From: Planctomycetaceae bacterium
GTDB taxonomy: Bacteria; Planctomycetota; Planctomycetia; Pirellulales; Pirellulaceae
Length of the DNA: 64,000 nucleotides
Direction: 5' to 3'
NCBI GenBank assembly: GCA_016794985.1
Contig: JAEUIQ010000027.1
Span: 1-64,000, forward strand
Made by a program: the position numbers and the translations under genes. Shown piece by piece: positions 1-9,052 of this stretch. The notes beneath the pieces were generated by a model, which was given only the letters and a program-made list of their open reading frames with translations, had not been told where the DNA came from and did no database searches. The number at the start of each line of letters is the position of its first letter. Position 1 is the stretch's first letter.

Positions 1-2250
1 CTCGACCGGCAACATTCGGCCGCGAATCTCCCCGGTTACGGGCACCAAGGCCTCCAGAAGCAACCGAGCTTCCTGCTGGAGCGCCCGGTGTTGCGGATTG
101 GCGTGCATCGATTCGAACGTACTTTCCAAGAACTTGTAGCCAACCCCTTGCGCTCCTCCCACGCGAGTCAGTTCTGCAACCGTCCACGGTCGATCCCGGA
201 ACATCTCGGCAAAAATCGCCAATCGAACACTGACGACTCGATCCTGTTCGGCCAACCCATCCACCGCAGCTTTGACGAAGTTGCGATGGGTCTTCGTTAA
301 TTGACTACTATCACGAGGCAAGGCTCCGTAGCTGCTGCCAAACTCATACAAGACTTTCCTGGCATGCGTTTTGTCGAACAAGTCGATCAACTTAGCATTG
401 CGCCCCAAATTCAACTCGATGTCCAGTTCATGCATTAGCCGGTTGGCCGGCAACCAAAAGTCATCGCGAATCAAGATCAATGCCCGCACTCGTTCACCAT
501 CGCAATGTCGCAGGACTCGCACCAACTCTTGCTGAGTATTGATTGATCGGTCGTTCAGCCATTGCTCGAATTGATCGAAGACCAATAATAACTTTTTGCC
601 GTACGGCAACAGCTTTCCATCGCGAACTTGTTCCAAAATCTTTTGCAAACTGAGATCGCGCGGCATCGAAGGCAAGGCTTTACGCAAGCCGCGAAGTAAA
701 CGCTCCTCCGTTTCGTTATGCGTCGCCTCGACATAAATCGCGGTGACGTCACCAGGCAACTTGGGCAGTAATCCCGCTTTCACGAACGAGGATTTCCCGG
801 AACCGCTGGGACCATACAAGAGTCCTACCGAGTTATTGAGTGGATCATTGTCGCGAACCCAATTTCTCCAAAATCGAATCGATTCTGGCAGGCCCTCGCG
901 ATCGCGTGGCCCTGGTACCAAGCGAAGAAAGAACTCGGAATCTCGATCTGAATACGATTGTAAACCACGCGGCACGACCGGGATCAGATTCCCACCGGCG
1001 AGGCTCGGATCACGTTCAGATCGCGCCGAATCGACTTCGTCGGCCAATACCCGGGTGGTCGCCATGTCGGGACCACCAACTTCTTCGGATTCCGGTTGTA
1101 AAATCCAATGTTCGAGATCGTCTTGGAGCTCTTGGGCCGATCGATATCGCTCCAGCACCGATTTGGACAGACACCTCAGGCAGATTCGTTCCAATTCCCG
1201 CGGTAAGGTCGGCACCAATGAACGAGGTGAACGAGGATCAGTGTAGCGGATATCGTCGAACAGTTTCTCTTGCGTTGCTCCCGTGAACGGCGCGATCCCG
1301 GTCAACATTTCGTACATCATCACGCCCAGACTCCACACGTCCGCGCGACCATCGATTCGATGCGTTTCCCCCATCACAACTTCGGGCGGCATGTAACGTG
1401 GGGTTCCCGCTCGAGCGCCGTTTTCAGCACGATTGACTTCATGGATCGCTAACCCAAAATCCGCGATATACGGATTCCCAGCTTTGTCGATCAAGATGTT
1501 TGCTGGCTTGATATCACAGTGAACAAAACCTCGCGAATGGGAAAATGCCAGGGCACTGGCCAATTGCCGACATATCTCAGCGGTTCGCGAAAACGTCAAC
1601 GGCCCAGTCTTTAGATGTTGGCGAAGATCACCATCGTCGACGAACTGCTGCACAATGCAGAGCCATTGATCGACTTGCACCACGTCATAAATGGTGACGA
1701 TCGCAGGATGTTGCAACTGAGCAATCGTTCGCGCTTCGCGAATAAATGCCGAGACATGGGCGTCGGTGCGAAACCTGGAGCGGAGCCCAAACTTCAAGGC
1801 CACATTCCGCTCCAGTGTCAAGTCGCGTGCCAAGCACACAACGCCGAAGCCACCGGCTCCTAACTCCGACACCACTTCGTACCGACCAAGTTTCCTCGGG
1901 TAGTCCCCTTGTTCTGAAGTACTCTGATCCCCAACACTCATCAATTCTTCGCGCGGTGTGCTTGCCGCACTAAACGCCAAGTCGATGGTCCGCTGTTGAT
2001 CGGGAAAGCGATTGAGGTATTCACCAGGTTGTGGTTTTTCCCCAGCCGCCAAACGCAACCTCACATCCAGCAGGATCAGGACCGCAAACGCATCCTTCTG
2101 TGCGGGCAATTCGACACGCCCCGCAAAACTTTCAATGTCGGGATTCTCGTTATTCTCCCAAGCCAACTCGTACGCATGGCAGATCGCCTCAATCTGAGCT
2201 TGGTGATCAGGGCCACAGCTTTTGTCGTGATGCTCGTCGAATTTATCCAT
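1..2250 (-). CDS. Serine/threonine protein kinase fused to nSTAND-type ATPase (C-terminus beyond window)
   Basis: The gene reads leftwards from an ATG at 2250 and is still open at base 1, giving 750 visible codons. Residues ~121-390 form a Hanks-type kinase: glycine loop GAGGFG (131-136), ATP lysine in NVALKFG (K153), catalytic loop HCDIKPAN (244-251, with Cys in place of the usual Arg of HRD), DFG at 264-266 and a GTPRYMPPE activation segment. A linker leads to a second nucleotide-binding module with P-loop GPSGSGKS (~480-487) and a LLLVFDQFEQW Walker B, typical of the nSTAND1 group. In that family the missing C-terminus often carries WD40 or similar repeats, which cannot be seen here. The ~120 residues before the kinase resemble the short acidic N-terminal region of planctomycete kinases. 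It is probably a cytoplasmic or membrane signalling switch; no partner or substrate can be inferred. Confidence 0.9.
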   Translation of the reverse strand, partial: MDKFDEHHDKSCGPDHQAQIEAICHAYELAWENNENPDIESFAGRVELPAQKDAFAVLILLDVRLRLAAGEKPQPGEYLNRFPDQQRTIDLAFSAASTPREELMSVGDQSTSEQGDYPRKLGRYEVVSELGAGGFGVVCLARDLTLERNVALKFGLRSRFRTDAHVSAFIREARTIAQLQHPAIVTIYDVVQVDQWLCIVQQFVDDGDLRQHLKTGPLTFSRTAEICRQLASALAFSHSRGFVHCDIKPANILIDKAGNPYIADFGLAIHEVNRAENGARAGTPRYMPPEVVMGETHRIDGRADVWSLGVMMYEMLTGIAPFTGATQEKLFDDIRYTDPRSPRSLVPTLPRELERICLRCLSKSVLERYRSAQELQDDLEHWILQPESEEVGGPDMATTRVLADEVDSARSERDPSLAGGNLIPVVPRGLQSYSDRDSEFFLRLVPGPRDREGLPESIRFWRNWVRDNDPLNNSVGLLYGPSGSGKSSFVKAGLLPKLPGDVTAIYVEATHNETEERLLRGLRKALPSMPRDLSLQKILEQVRDGKLLPYGKKLLLVFDQFEQWLNDRSINTQQELVRVLRHCDGERVRALILIRDDFWLPANRLMHELDIELNLGRNAKLIDLFDKTHARKVLYEFGSSYGALPRDSSQLTKTHRNFVKAAVDGLAEQDRVVSVRLAIFAEMFRDRPWTVAELTRVGGAQGVGYKFLESTFESMHANPQHRALQQEARLLLEALVPVTGEIRGRMLPVE

Positions 2251-2882
2251 AACCCCTAGTTTACAAGAGATTTAACTTTAATGGGATAAGTCATTGCGAA
2301 AGAATTTGGCGAGAAATCGCCGCGTGACTCCACCCCGCCTAGTACACGATTTCGGCACGGATAACTTGCCGAATTCACCTCAAAAGTAACGCTGAAAATC
2401 GACGGCATATCCGGCTGCTAGGATCAAGGCTTCTCGGTGGAAGCGAAGAGTTTAAAGTGGCCCTTCCCATCGAAGTATTTTCTAAGAATAAGAGACGAAT
2501 TTCGGACCGAACGCTCGTTGGTCGTGCCCCGGTTTAGGTGGCACCTGATTTCGCTAAAACTGCGGTTAGCGGTCCGAAATCAATCGAGATCCAAACAAAC
2601 AAAACTACAAAAAGGAGCGACCAACGTTGGGCTGCCAATAAATTCGGTCAGATGACGCCGCGATTTAGCGCTGATCTCTCCGCTAGACCTCTCAAGCCCC
2701 ACCCAAACTACCCATTACCCCAAGTCAAACTAACCGGAAGAATTTTACTAATCGAAAGACCTTGTCCAAGACGACAACTTACCCAGGGAGCGGTGCGCTT
2801 GGGCGGGCCGCGAATATTCACTGTCATTGGACCTTGCAACGTGGCCAATCCTTCGGCTCTGCCGTCGACTCGCTGGAACCAG
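2251..2882. other. Divergent intergenic region between the kinase gene and the mla-like operon
   Basis: This 630-base stretch separates divergent genes and should hold both promoters. An open frame continues upstream of the MlaE start back to a GTG at 2538, but its translation (many Pro, Arg and Lys, no hydrophobic pattern) does not look like part of an MlaE protein. I see no convincing -35/-10 pair, no RNA gene and no repeat. Confidence 0.5.
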
Positions 2883-3707
2883 ATGGTCGCATCTAGTTTC
2901 AACTGGATCGCCGACCTTGGCGAAACCGTCCACGACGCACTGGTTTCGTTGGGAGCCTTCACGGTTTTTGTCGGCCGCTTGTGGTATTGGTTGTTGGTGA
3001 GTGTTCCTCGCTGGGATACGCTGATGCCCAACCTCTATCAAGTCGGCGTCCGCAGTTTGCCAGTGGTCGCGCTAACCGGTACTTTTATCGGGATGGTTCT
3101 TTCTGTGCAAAGCTATGCCCAATTTAGACAATTGGGTTTGGAGACTCGATTGGGCGCCGTGATTAATCTGTCCCTTGTTCGCGAGTTGGGACCGGTGCTC
3201 GCTGCAACGATGCTGGCCGGTCGGGTGGGTAGCGCAATGGCAGCGGAACTTGGGACCATGCGAGTTACCGAACAAATTGACGCGTTATCGGTGATGGGCG
3301 TCAATCCGATCAAATACCTCGTGGTACCCCGATTCTTGGCTTGCTTCTTTATGATCCCAATCCTGACGATCATGGCAGATTTCATGGGAGTGTGCGGCGG
3401 GTTCTTTTATAGCGTGATCGTGTTGGGCATCGACAAGTTTCATTATCTAGAGAACTCGGCAGTCTTTGTTACCGGTTTCGACTTGATATCAGGCATCGCG
3501 AAGAGCGTGTTTTTCGGTGGGGCTATCGCATTGGTCAGTTGTTATCAGGGGTTCAATAGTGAGGGCGGTGCAGAGGGCGTTGGCAAAGCCGCAACCTCTT
3601 CGTTCGTTTACAGTTTTGTGGGCATTCTGATTCTGGACTTATTCCTGGGAATTGCGATTCAAAATTTGCAATCGTTCTTGTACCCTGGTGGGACCAAGTT
3701 ACTCTAA
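2883..3707 (+). CDS. MlaE-like ABC transporter permease
   Basis: This is the inner-membrane permease of a lipid transport (MCE/Mla-type) ABC system that moves phospholipids or related lipids between inner and outer membrane. The 274-residue product has several hydrophobic segments and the family signature around residues 100-150: VRELGPVLAA, GRVGSAMAAELG and EQIDAL (E130). The ATG at 2883 was chosen because it gives the usual ~260-residue family length; the frame is open back to 2538, but that extension is not family-like. The next gene, its ATPase, starts 13 bases downstream and an MCE protein follows, so the three form an operon. MlaB and MlaC partners are not in the window, as in several other phyla with reduced mla sets. 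Confidence 0.9.
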   Translation: MVASSFNWIADLGETVHDALVSLGAFTVFVGRLWYWLLVSVPRWDTLMPNLYQVGVRSLPVVALTGTFIGMVLSVQSYAQFRQLGLETRLGAVINLSLVRELGPVLAATMLAGRVGSAMAAELGTMRVTEQIDALSVMGVNPIKYLVVPRFLACFFMIPILTIMADFMGVCGGFFYSVIVLGIDKFHYLENSAVFVTGFDLISGIAKSVFFGGAIALVSCYQGFNSEGGAEGVGKAATSSFVYSFVGILILDLFLGIAIQNLQSFLYPGGTKLL

Positions 3708-3720
3708 GCAAGGTTTCATC

Positions 3721-4545
3721 ATGATTGATATGGTTAATACAGCTGAACAGCCGCTGATTCGCGTCGAAAAGCTAACGATTCGATTTGGGCATCAGACCGT
3801 GCTTAAGAACATTGACTTAGCCGTTCCCGATGGCCAAACATTGGCCTTGATTGGTGAAAGCGGATGTGGCAAGAGCGTATTGATCAAGACTTTGGTTGGA
3901 CTACTCGAGCCGGTCAAAGGCAAAGTCGAGTTCGACGGTCACGACATGCACAAGTTGAACGAGAAAGAATTGGCAGGGCTTCGACAACGGTTCGGATTCG
4001 TTTTCCAAAATGCTGCTTTGTTTGACAGCATGACAGTGGGTCAAAACGTCGCTTTCCCGTTGGAACAACTTGGAGACTTTTCACCCAGTGAAGTGCGCGA
4101 GCAAGTTCTGGAGAGATTGCATGAAGTGGGTTTGCCCAAGAACGTCGTCACGAAGAGCCCGGCCGAGTTGTCCGGCGGGATGCGAAAACGAGTCGCCGTG
4201 GCTCGCGCGCTGATCGTCAATCCCGAGGTACTTCTGTACGACGAGCCGACGACAGGCCTCGACCCAGTCATGAGTGACGTGATCAACGAGTTGATTATTC
4301 GCACTCGACGGCGAACGCCTGTCACGAGCATTGTTGTCACTCACGACATGCATACCGTCCGCCGGGTCGCGGATCGCGTTGTCATGTTGTCACCGTATGC
4401 TCGCTTGGCAGGTGGGCAGCCACAGATCTTGTTCGACGGAACGCCTGAGCAATTGGATCAAACAACCGATCGCCGCGTGCGTCAGTTCGTCAATGGTGAA
4501 GCCGGCGAACGATTGTTGGAGTTGGCTGGGGACACCAGCAACTAA
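3721..4545 (+). CDS. MlaF-like ABC transporter ATPase
   Basis: This is the ATP-hydrolysing subunit of the lipid transporter formed with the preceding permease. The 274 residues hold a complete ABC ATPase: Walker A GESGCGKS at 45-52, Q-loop FVFQNAALF, signature LSGGMRKRVA from about 150, Walker B LLYDEP from about 171, and a switch histidine in VVTHDM. LSGGMRKRVA is characteristic of the MlaF branch. The ATG at 3721 lies 13 bases after the permease stop and is preceded by a short AAGG; an in-frame ATG at 3730 is the alternative. The open frame runs back into the permease gene, but a start there would overlap it and has no support. Confidence 0.93.
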   Translation: MIDMVNTAEQPLIRVEKLTIRFGHQTVLKNIDLAVPDGQTLALIGESGCGKSVLIKTLVGLLEPVKGKVEFDGHDMHKLNEKELAGLRQRFGFVFQNAALFDSMTVGQNVAFPLEQLGDFSPSEVREQVLERLHEVGLPKNVVTKSPAELSGGMRKRVAVARALIVNPEVLLYDEPTTGLDPVMSDVINELIIRTRRRTPVTSIVVTHDMHTVRRVADRVVMLSPYARLAGGQPQILFDGTPEQLDQTTDRRVRQFVNGEAGERLLELAGDTSN

Positions 4546-4564
4546 TCAGAGAACGAGAAAAATC

Positions 4565-5968
4565 ATGGACGAACAGCGTTGGTACTTTTGGCGGGTCGGA
4601 ATGGTTGTCGTTATTGCGACGGTGGCCTTCAGTATCATGCTGGTCTTATTCAGCGATTTGTTTCAAGGACAATACTCGATCAGCATCAAGTTCTTGGAAG
4701 CCCCGGGGGTAACAAAAGATACACCGGTTCGTAAACATGGGGTCACAATTGGTCGCGTTCAATCGGTTCGCTTGCTCGACGACGGCGTCTTGATTACTTG
4801 TGGCATTGACAACAACACTTCGATTTTTGAAGACGAAGTTTGCCAAATCAAGACCGCAAGTTTCTTGGGCGACGCGGAGTTAACATTCTTGCCAGGCAAA
4901 CTGGCCGAAGGTCAGACTCGCACCAAACTAGAACCAGGTGGGATTGTGAAGAATGTTGTGGTGGCCCCCAATCCGTTGGAAATCGTTGATGTGTTTATTG
5001 ACTTACGCGACAACTTAGCCCGAACGTTAGATTCTGTTTCGGAAGCGGGTGATAGCGTCAAGACGTCAAGCGATAATATCGCGAAGATCACAGGCCTCGT
5101 CGGTGATGTATTGGCCGATGGTCAAGGCGACTTCGAAGAGTTCGTCAAAACCGCCCAACGATTGAGCAACAAATCCGAATTGGCAATCGACAATTTCAAT
5201 TCTGTCATGGCCGACGTTAGTGAATTGGTGGGCGACAAGGAACTCAAATCGAGTGTCGCGGATACGGTGCGTAGGATTCCTGAATTGGTCAAGAGCGCGG
5301 AAAACACCTTGGTGGAAGTCCGTGCTGCGATTGAACCATTCAAGGGTGTGGGTGAAAGGGCCGAGTTGAACTTGCAACAGATCGAAAACTTCACCAAGAC
5401 CTTGGGCGAAGAAGGCCCCGCCGTGATTCAAGATATTCGAGCGTCCGTCGGCAAGATCGAAACCCTGATTGCCAATGTGGAGCAATTCACCGACCAAATG
5501 AAACAAAAGGACGGAACCGTCGGCAAGTTGTTCACCGATCCTCAAGTTTACGAACGATTAAATTCTTCGCTGGCGAATATCGAACGAATCACCGTACAGG
5601 TCCAGCCCTTGATCGCGGATTTTCGAGTATTCGCTGACAGTTTGGCGCGTGACCCGGCCCAGTTGGGTGTCAAGGGAGCACTGCAACGTACCAGTGGAGC
5701 GGGAAGCAAAGGCGGCCTGCTAGGCCGGCTGCCGAGCAACTCGAACAATACTTCCATCCCAAGCTCGTGGTCTGCATCGGATGCCTGGCCCAGCACCGCC
5801 AGCGGTTATGAAGTATACGAACAAGGGACTGAGTCGATGGGCTCGCCGACATGGACATCGGACCAATGGTTGGAACCACAAGCTCCACCCACCGAGCTAC
5901 CTTCACGCCGAATCCTGCCACGTCTTCTTCCCCAAACCGCCCGGCCCCAATGGAGCCCAAGGCTGTAA
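4565..5968 (+). CDS. MlaD-like MCE-domain protein, long C-terminal helical region
   Basis: The substrate-binding MCE subunit of the same transporter, anchored in the inner membrane and facing the periplasm. It has one N-terminal membrane segment (residues ~10-32), then an MCE domain (~33-115) with the typical APGVTKDTPVRKHGVTIG stretch, in which residues after the membrane anchor set up the lipid channel. Residues ~140-390 are rich in heptad-like Leu/Val/Ile spacing and Asp/Glu/Lys, suggesting long helices that could bridge the periplasm, and the last ~70 residues are Ser/Pro-rich. At 467 residues it is far longer than E. coli MlaD (~180). The start at 4565 follows the ATPase stop by 19 bases and places the membrane segment at the N-terminus. 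Confidence 0.88.
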   Translation: MDEQRWYFWRVGMVVVIATVAFSIMLVLFSDLFQGQYSISIKFLEAPGVTKDTPVRKHGVTIGRVQSVRLLDDGVLITCGIDNNTSIFEDEVCQIKTASFLGDAELTFLPGKLAEGQTRTKLEPGGIVKNVVVAPNPLEIVDVFIDLRDNLARTLDSVSEAGDSVKTSSDNIAKITGLVGDVLADGQGDFEEFVKTAQRLSNKSELAIDNFNSVMADVSELVGDKELKSSVADTVRRIPELVKSAENTLVEVRAAIEPFKGVGERAELNLQQIENFTKTLGEEGPAVIQDIRASVGKIETLIANVEQFTDQMKQKDGTVGKLFTDPQVYERLNSSLANIERITVQVQPLIADFRVFADSLARDPAQLGVKGALQRTSGAGSKGGLLGRLPSNSNNTSIPSSWSASDAWPSTASGYEVYEQGTESMGSPTWTSDQWLEPQAPPTELPSRRILPRLLPQTARPQWSPRL

Positions 5969-7076
5969 ACCCAGTCGCTTGGATCGACGACATCGGTACG
6001 TTGCAAATCGATCACGTTGGAAGACGGAAAATCGATCGCTTGGAGGTACGTGATCGATTTCTGACATTAGCAATCGAACGATCGATAACGTTAAGAAGCG
6101 GTAGAGAGCTGGCATTGACACGAGGCCGATCGAAAACCTAGTCACAAAATTTATCGAATTGAACGAGATAAATTTCGGTTGCAGCCCGCGCCCCAAATAG
6201 CCGCAACTCGGCGACACATCTTAGCCGTGGGTGTCAACCCACGGATCTGCGTATTCCCCACCGCGTCACAGTCGCGACGCGGCGACTCGCACTGTCCCTT
6301 CAATCGGTCCCTACTGTAATTTTGGGCCGCAAACTTTGTGAACATTTCAACCAGCAAATTGCCTGGAGGTGCATCGTCGATCGCATTTTCATATGTTCAG
6401 ATCACGTTGCATTGGCTTGTGTGCATGGCCTTCGATTATTGCGGGTCCAGTGGAACTCGAGACGCCTTTGAAACGAACACTTATCCGTCCTTGTAGACTT
6501 TGCGTTACATCTCGTGTGGAGAGTTAGTTGACGAACGAGTAAAACGCGACTCACTTCTTGCGTCCCACGCACAGATACAAACCCTCTGGTCGCGAGCATG
6601 GCGATTCTGTAATCGGGAGATCCCACTCGAACTCGCGGGCTGAGATTCATCGACGCGTTGATCAAGTCACGGCACAACATCCATGTTGCGTCCCTGTTGA
6701 CACAATAACGATTGTAATCCTTCCACCGCAGGTTGTTGCCCAGGTGTGAATCGACCATAAAAGCTGCCCAGCAGACGACTGGGATACGAATCGATTCAGC
6801 TGAGGCTTGAGCACACGGTTGGACCGAAACAGACAACTGCGGGCGGCTATTTCCTGACTCGAAAAAACTGATGCCGAGCGACAAGGAAACCTTCGCTGGC
6901 CCGAATCGCTGGGAATCATCGGTGCTTTTCGTCGCCCGCAAATCTTCTACAATGGGCCGGATCGCCCCGAAAGGGGAGACGGTGGCCCTTAGCCCGGAAT
7001 TCTCCGACTTTTTGGCGTCGTATGGCGTAACGGGATGGCCAACCGAACGGAACAAGGCACTTTTGAAAGTTAAGCG
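5969..7076. other. Gene-poor stretch, no supportable gene
   Basis: The 1.1 kb holds no frame that reads like protein on either strand. The longest one (minus, 6402-7223) has no domain-like pattern and runs across the start of the next gene. Between about 6000 and 6140 there is a cluster of GATCGA/CGATCG-type hexamers (at least five in ~130 bases). The last ~130 bases hold a candidate promoter and leader for the downstream aminotransferase, described separately. Confidence 0.5.
6948..7076 (+). promoter_or_regulatory. Candidate -10 box and structured leader of the aminotransferase gene
   Basis: TACAAT at 6948-6953 is a good -10 hexamer, but no clear -35 lies 16-18 bases upstream. The predicted transcript starts near 6960 and immediately contains a CCCC-GAAA-GGGG hairpin (GNRA loop, around 6963-6980) enclosed by GGGCC/GGCCC. 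The GGGGAGA of the hairpin could instead pair with TCTCC further down, followed by a short T run, so two alternative folds are possible. This is inference from eye folding. Confidence 0.3.
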
Positions 7077-7934
7077 ATGGCGTTGCAAATCTATATCGAC
7101 GGCCAATGGTATGCGAAAGAGAACGCGAAGATTAGCGTCTTTGACCACGGCTTGCTGTATGGAGACGGAGTGTTCGAAGGGATGCGGAGCTACGGAGGCA
7201 AGGTGTTTCGAATGAAGGAACATCTGGATCGCTTATACGATTCCGCTCGGGCAATTTTCCTGACGATCCCGCTGTCGCCACAAGCGATGGAAGAAGCAGT
7301 CTACGAGACGCTTCGATTGAATGGATTGACCGACGGTTATGTTCGTTTGGTGGTAACGCGCGGTGTGGGTGATTTGGGGCTCAACCCTAATCTGTGCCCG
7401 AAAGCCAGCATCATCATCATTGCCGACAAGATCTCGCTGTATCCGGCCAAATTGTATGAGGAGGGTATGGAGATTGTCACGGCAAGCACCGTCCGAAATC
7501 ATCCCGCCGCTGTCAACCCACGTATCAAATCATTGAATTACTTGGGCAGCATCTTGGCCAAGATCGAAGGATTAAAAGCGGGTTGCAACGAAGCCCTGAT
7601 GCTCAACCTCAACGGTGAGGTCGCCGAATGTACGGCCGACAATATTTTCTTGGTCAAGAACGGACGAATTGCGACGCCGCATGTCAATGCTGGGATTCTT
7701 GACGGAATCACGCGGAGGGCGGTGATCGACTTGGCCAAGCAAGCGGGTATCGAGGTGGCTGAAACCACTCTGACGCGACATGACGTGTACGTTGCCGACG
7801 AGTGTTTCTTGACTGGCAGTGCCGCCGAAGTTATCCCGGTGATCAAAGTCGATTCTCGTCCAATCGGAACTGGACAGGTTGGCCCATTGACCAAGCAATT
7901 GATTCAAGCGTTCAAAGCGTTGGTCGCAAAGTAG
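7077..7934 (+). CDS. ilvE: Class IV branched-chain amino acid aminotransferase
   Basis: A PLP-dependent class IV transaminase, most likely performing the last step of Leu/Ile/Val synthesis with glutamate as amino donor. The 285-residue length and motifs fit: FDHGLLYGDGVFEG near residues 22-35, the PLP-binding lysine in PRIKSLNYL (K151), ECTADNIF from residue 184 and GILDGITRRAV from about residue 206. D-amino-acid transaminase or aminodeoxychorismate lyase share the fold; the length and the YGDGVFEG stretch favour a BCAT. The start at 7077 places the first conserved strand at residue 4. A SAM-dependent methyltransferase follows 49 bases downstream and may be co-transcribed. Confidence 0.88.
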   Translation: MALQIYIDGQWYAKENAKISVFDHGLLYGDGVFEGMRSYGGKVFRMKEHLDRLYDSARAIFLTIPLSPQAMEEAVYETLRLNGLTDGYVRLVVTRGVGDLGLNPNLCPKASIIIIADKISLYPAKLYEEGMEIVTASTVRNHPAAVNPRIKSLNYLGSILAKIEGLKAGCNEALMLNLNGEVAECTADNIFLVKNGRIATPHVNAGILDGITRRAVIDLAKQAGIEVAETTLTRHDVYVADECFLTGSAAEVIPVIKVDSRPIGTGQVGPLTKQLIQAFKALVAK

Positions 7935-7983
7935 TTTGGTTGCGGGTGCAAGCGGGCGCCTCTTGTTCCTGGGAGACTCAGTG

Positions 7984-8889
7984 ATGTCAAAATTTCTTCG
8001 CCTGACGACAATGCATCTAGGATGCGCCGGATGGTGGTGGTTGTTGTTTGCGATTCCCGGACAGGTGGTTTCCGTCGTTGCGCATCAAGGCACCACAGCC
8101 GAGCGATCACAGGACGAAACGCAGACGCAAGAACAGACGCAAGAACAGACGCAGGAGCGGGCCGCCGATCCGCGTGAGGCTCGATTGCGTGAACGTCAGC
8201 GTATCCAACAATTGCGGAAAGAGGGCACGATTGAGTCGCAAGAGAAACGTCCGGCGGGCGTTCCGGCTGGATTGACGCATTACCAAGGTCGCGAGATCGC
8301 GCAGACAATGCACTACATGGGCGCGCCGTGGTTGACCCGCGAAGAGCGTGAGTCGGAAGAAAAATGCTCGTTGATGTTGGCGAATTGCAAAATCCGGCCC
8401 GGCATGAGCGTTTGCGACATGGGTTGCGGTAACGGATTCTATACGTTTCGTTTGGCTGAAATGGTTGGCCCCGAGGGAATTGTTTATGCCGTGGATATCC
8501 AACCGGAAATGTTGGCTTTGTTGAGAGATGAAATGGAGCGTCGTGGTGTCGACAACATCGTACCAATCCTTGGCTCGGTCCATCATCCGCGTTTGCCCGC
8601 GAATCAAATCGACGCGATCCTCTTGGCGGATGTTTACCATGAATTTTCGCATCCGGAACAAATGTTGGCCGAGATGCGACAGGCTCTGAAACCCAATGGA
8701 TTGGCGATTTTACTGGAATTCCGCTCCGAAGATCCCAATGTCCCCATTAAAGAACTGCACAAAATGAGCAAAACCCAAATCATGAAGGAATGGCCGTTGA
8801 ACGGCTTCAAACTCGTGGACGAGTTTGACGGATTGACATGGCAACACATGATGTTTTTCGGGCGGGACGAGGACGCCTCTCCAAGGTAG
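7984..8889 (+). CDS. SAM-dependent methyltransferase with N-terminal signal or anchor
   Basis: The C-terminal ~190 residues form a class I methyltransferase: motif I DMGCGNGFYT from D145, acidic strand VYAVDIQPEM, and a LLADVYHEF motif near residue 219. The N-terminus is unusual. Residues 8-33 are hydrophobic (Trp-rich core after Lys and Arg), like a signal peptide or membrane anchor, followed by a Gln/Glu/Thr-rich linker in which TQEQ is repeated by a 12-base DNA repeat near 8124-8157. A SAM enzyme outside the cytoplasm would be unexpected, so an anchor leaving the catalytic domain inside, or a non-catalytic secreted relative, must be considered. The start at 7984 was chosen over an upstream frame because it gives a well-formed signal n-region. 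Confidence 0.8.
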   Translation: MSKFLRLTTMHLGCAGWWWLLFAIPGQVVSVVAHQGTTAERSQDETQTQEQTQEQTQERAADPREARLRERQRIQQLRKEGTIESQEKRPAGVPAGLTHYQGREIAQTMHYMGAPWLTREERESEEKCSLMLANCKIRPGMSVCDMGCGNGFYTFRLAEMVGPEGIVYAVDIQPEMLALLRDEMERRGVDNIVPILGSVHHPRLPANQIDAILLADVYHEFSHPEQMLAEMRQALKPNGLAILLEFRSEDPNVPIKELHKMSKTQIMKEWPLNGFKLVDEFDGLTWQHMMFFGRDEDASPR

Positions 8890-8982
8890 ATTCGCCTGCA
8901 ACTCAAGGGCGGCGAAATTAACGGGAGAGAAGATTGTGATGTTGTTGGAGTTTTGGTCGAAACTTTTTTATCGAACTTGGGG

Positions 8983-8988
8983 TATAAT
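8983..8988 (+). promoter_or_regulatory. Perfect TATAAT -10 hexamer upstream of the Gfo/Idh/MocA gene
   Basis: TATAAT occurs 65 bases before the ATG of the oxidoreductase gene. No good -35 is present 16-18 bases upstream, so this is a candidate only. Confidence 0.35.
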
Positions 8989-9052
8989 CGACTTGCGAAG
9001 TGGTGGCAGAACCGAGAAGAGTGGTTTAATTTTTTGCCAGAATGGATGAACG

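Noticed and set aside
2538-2882. N-terminal extension of the MlaE-like permease from a GTG
   Set aside because: The extension lacks family similarity and hydrophobic pattern; the ATG at 2883 gives the normal family length.
6402-7223. A 273-codon open frame on the minus strand upstream of and overlapping the aminotransferase gene
   Set aside because: The translation has no domain pattern or signal, the frame overlaps the start of a well-supported gene, and no ribosome site precedes it.
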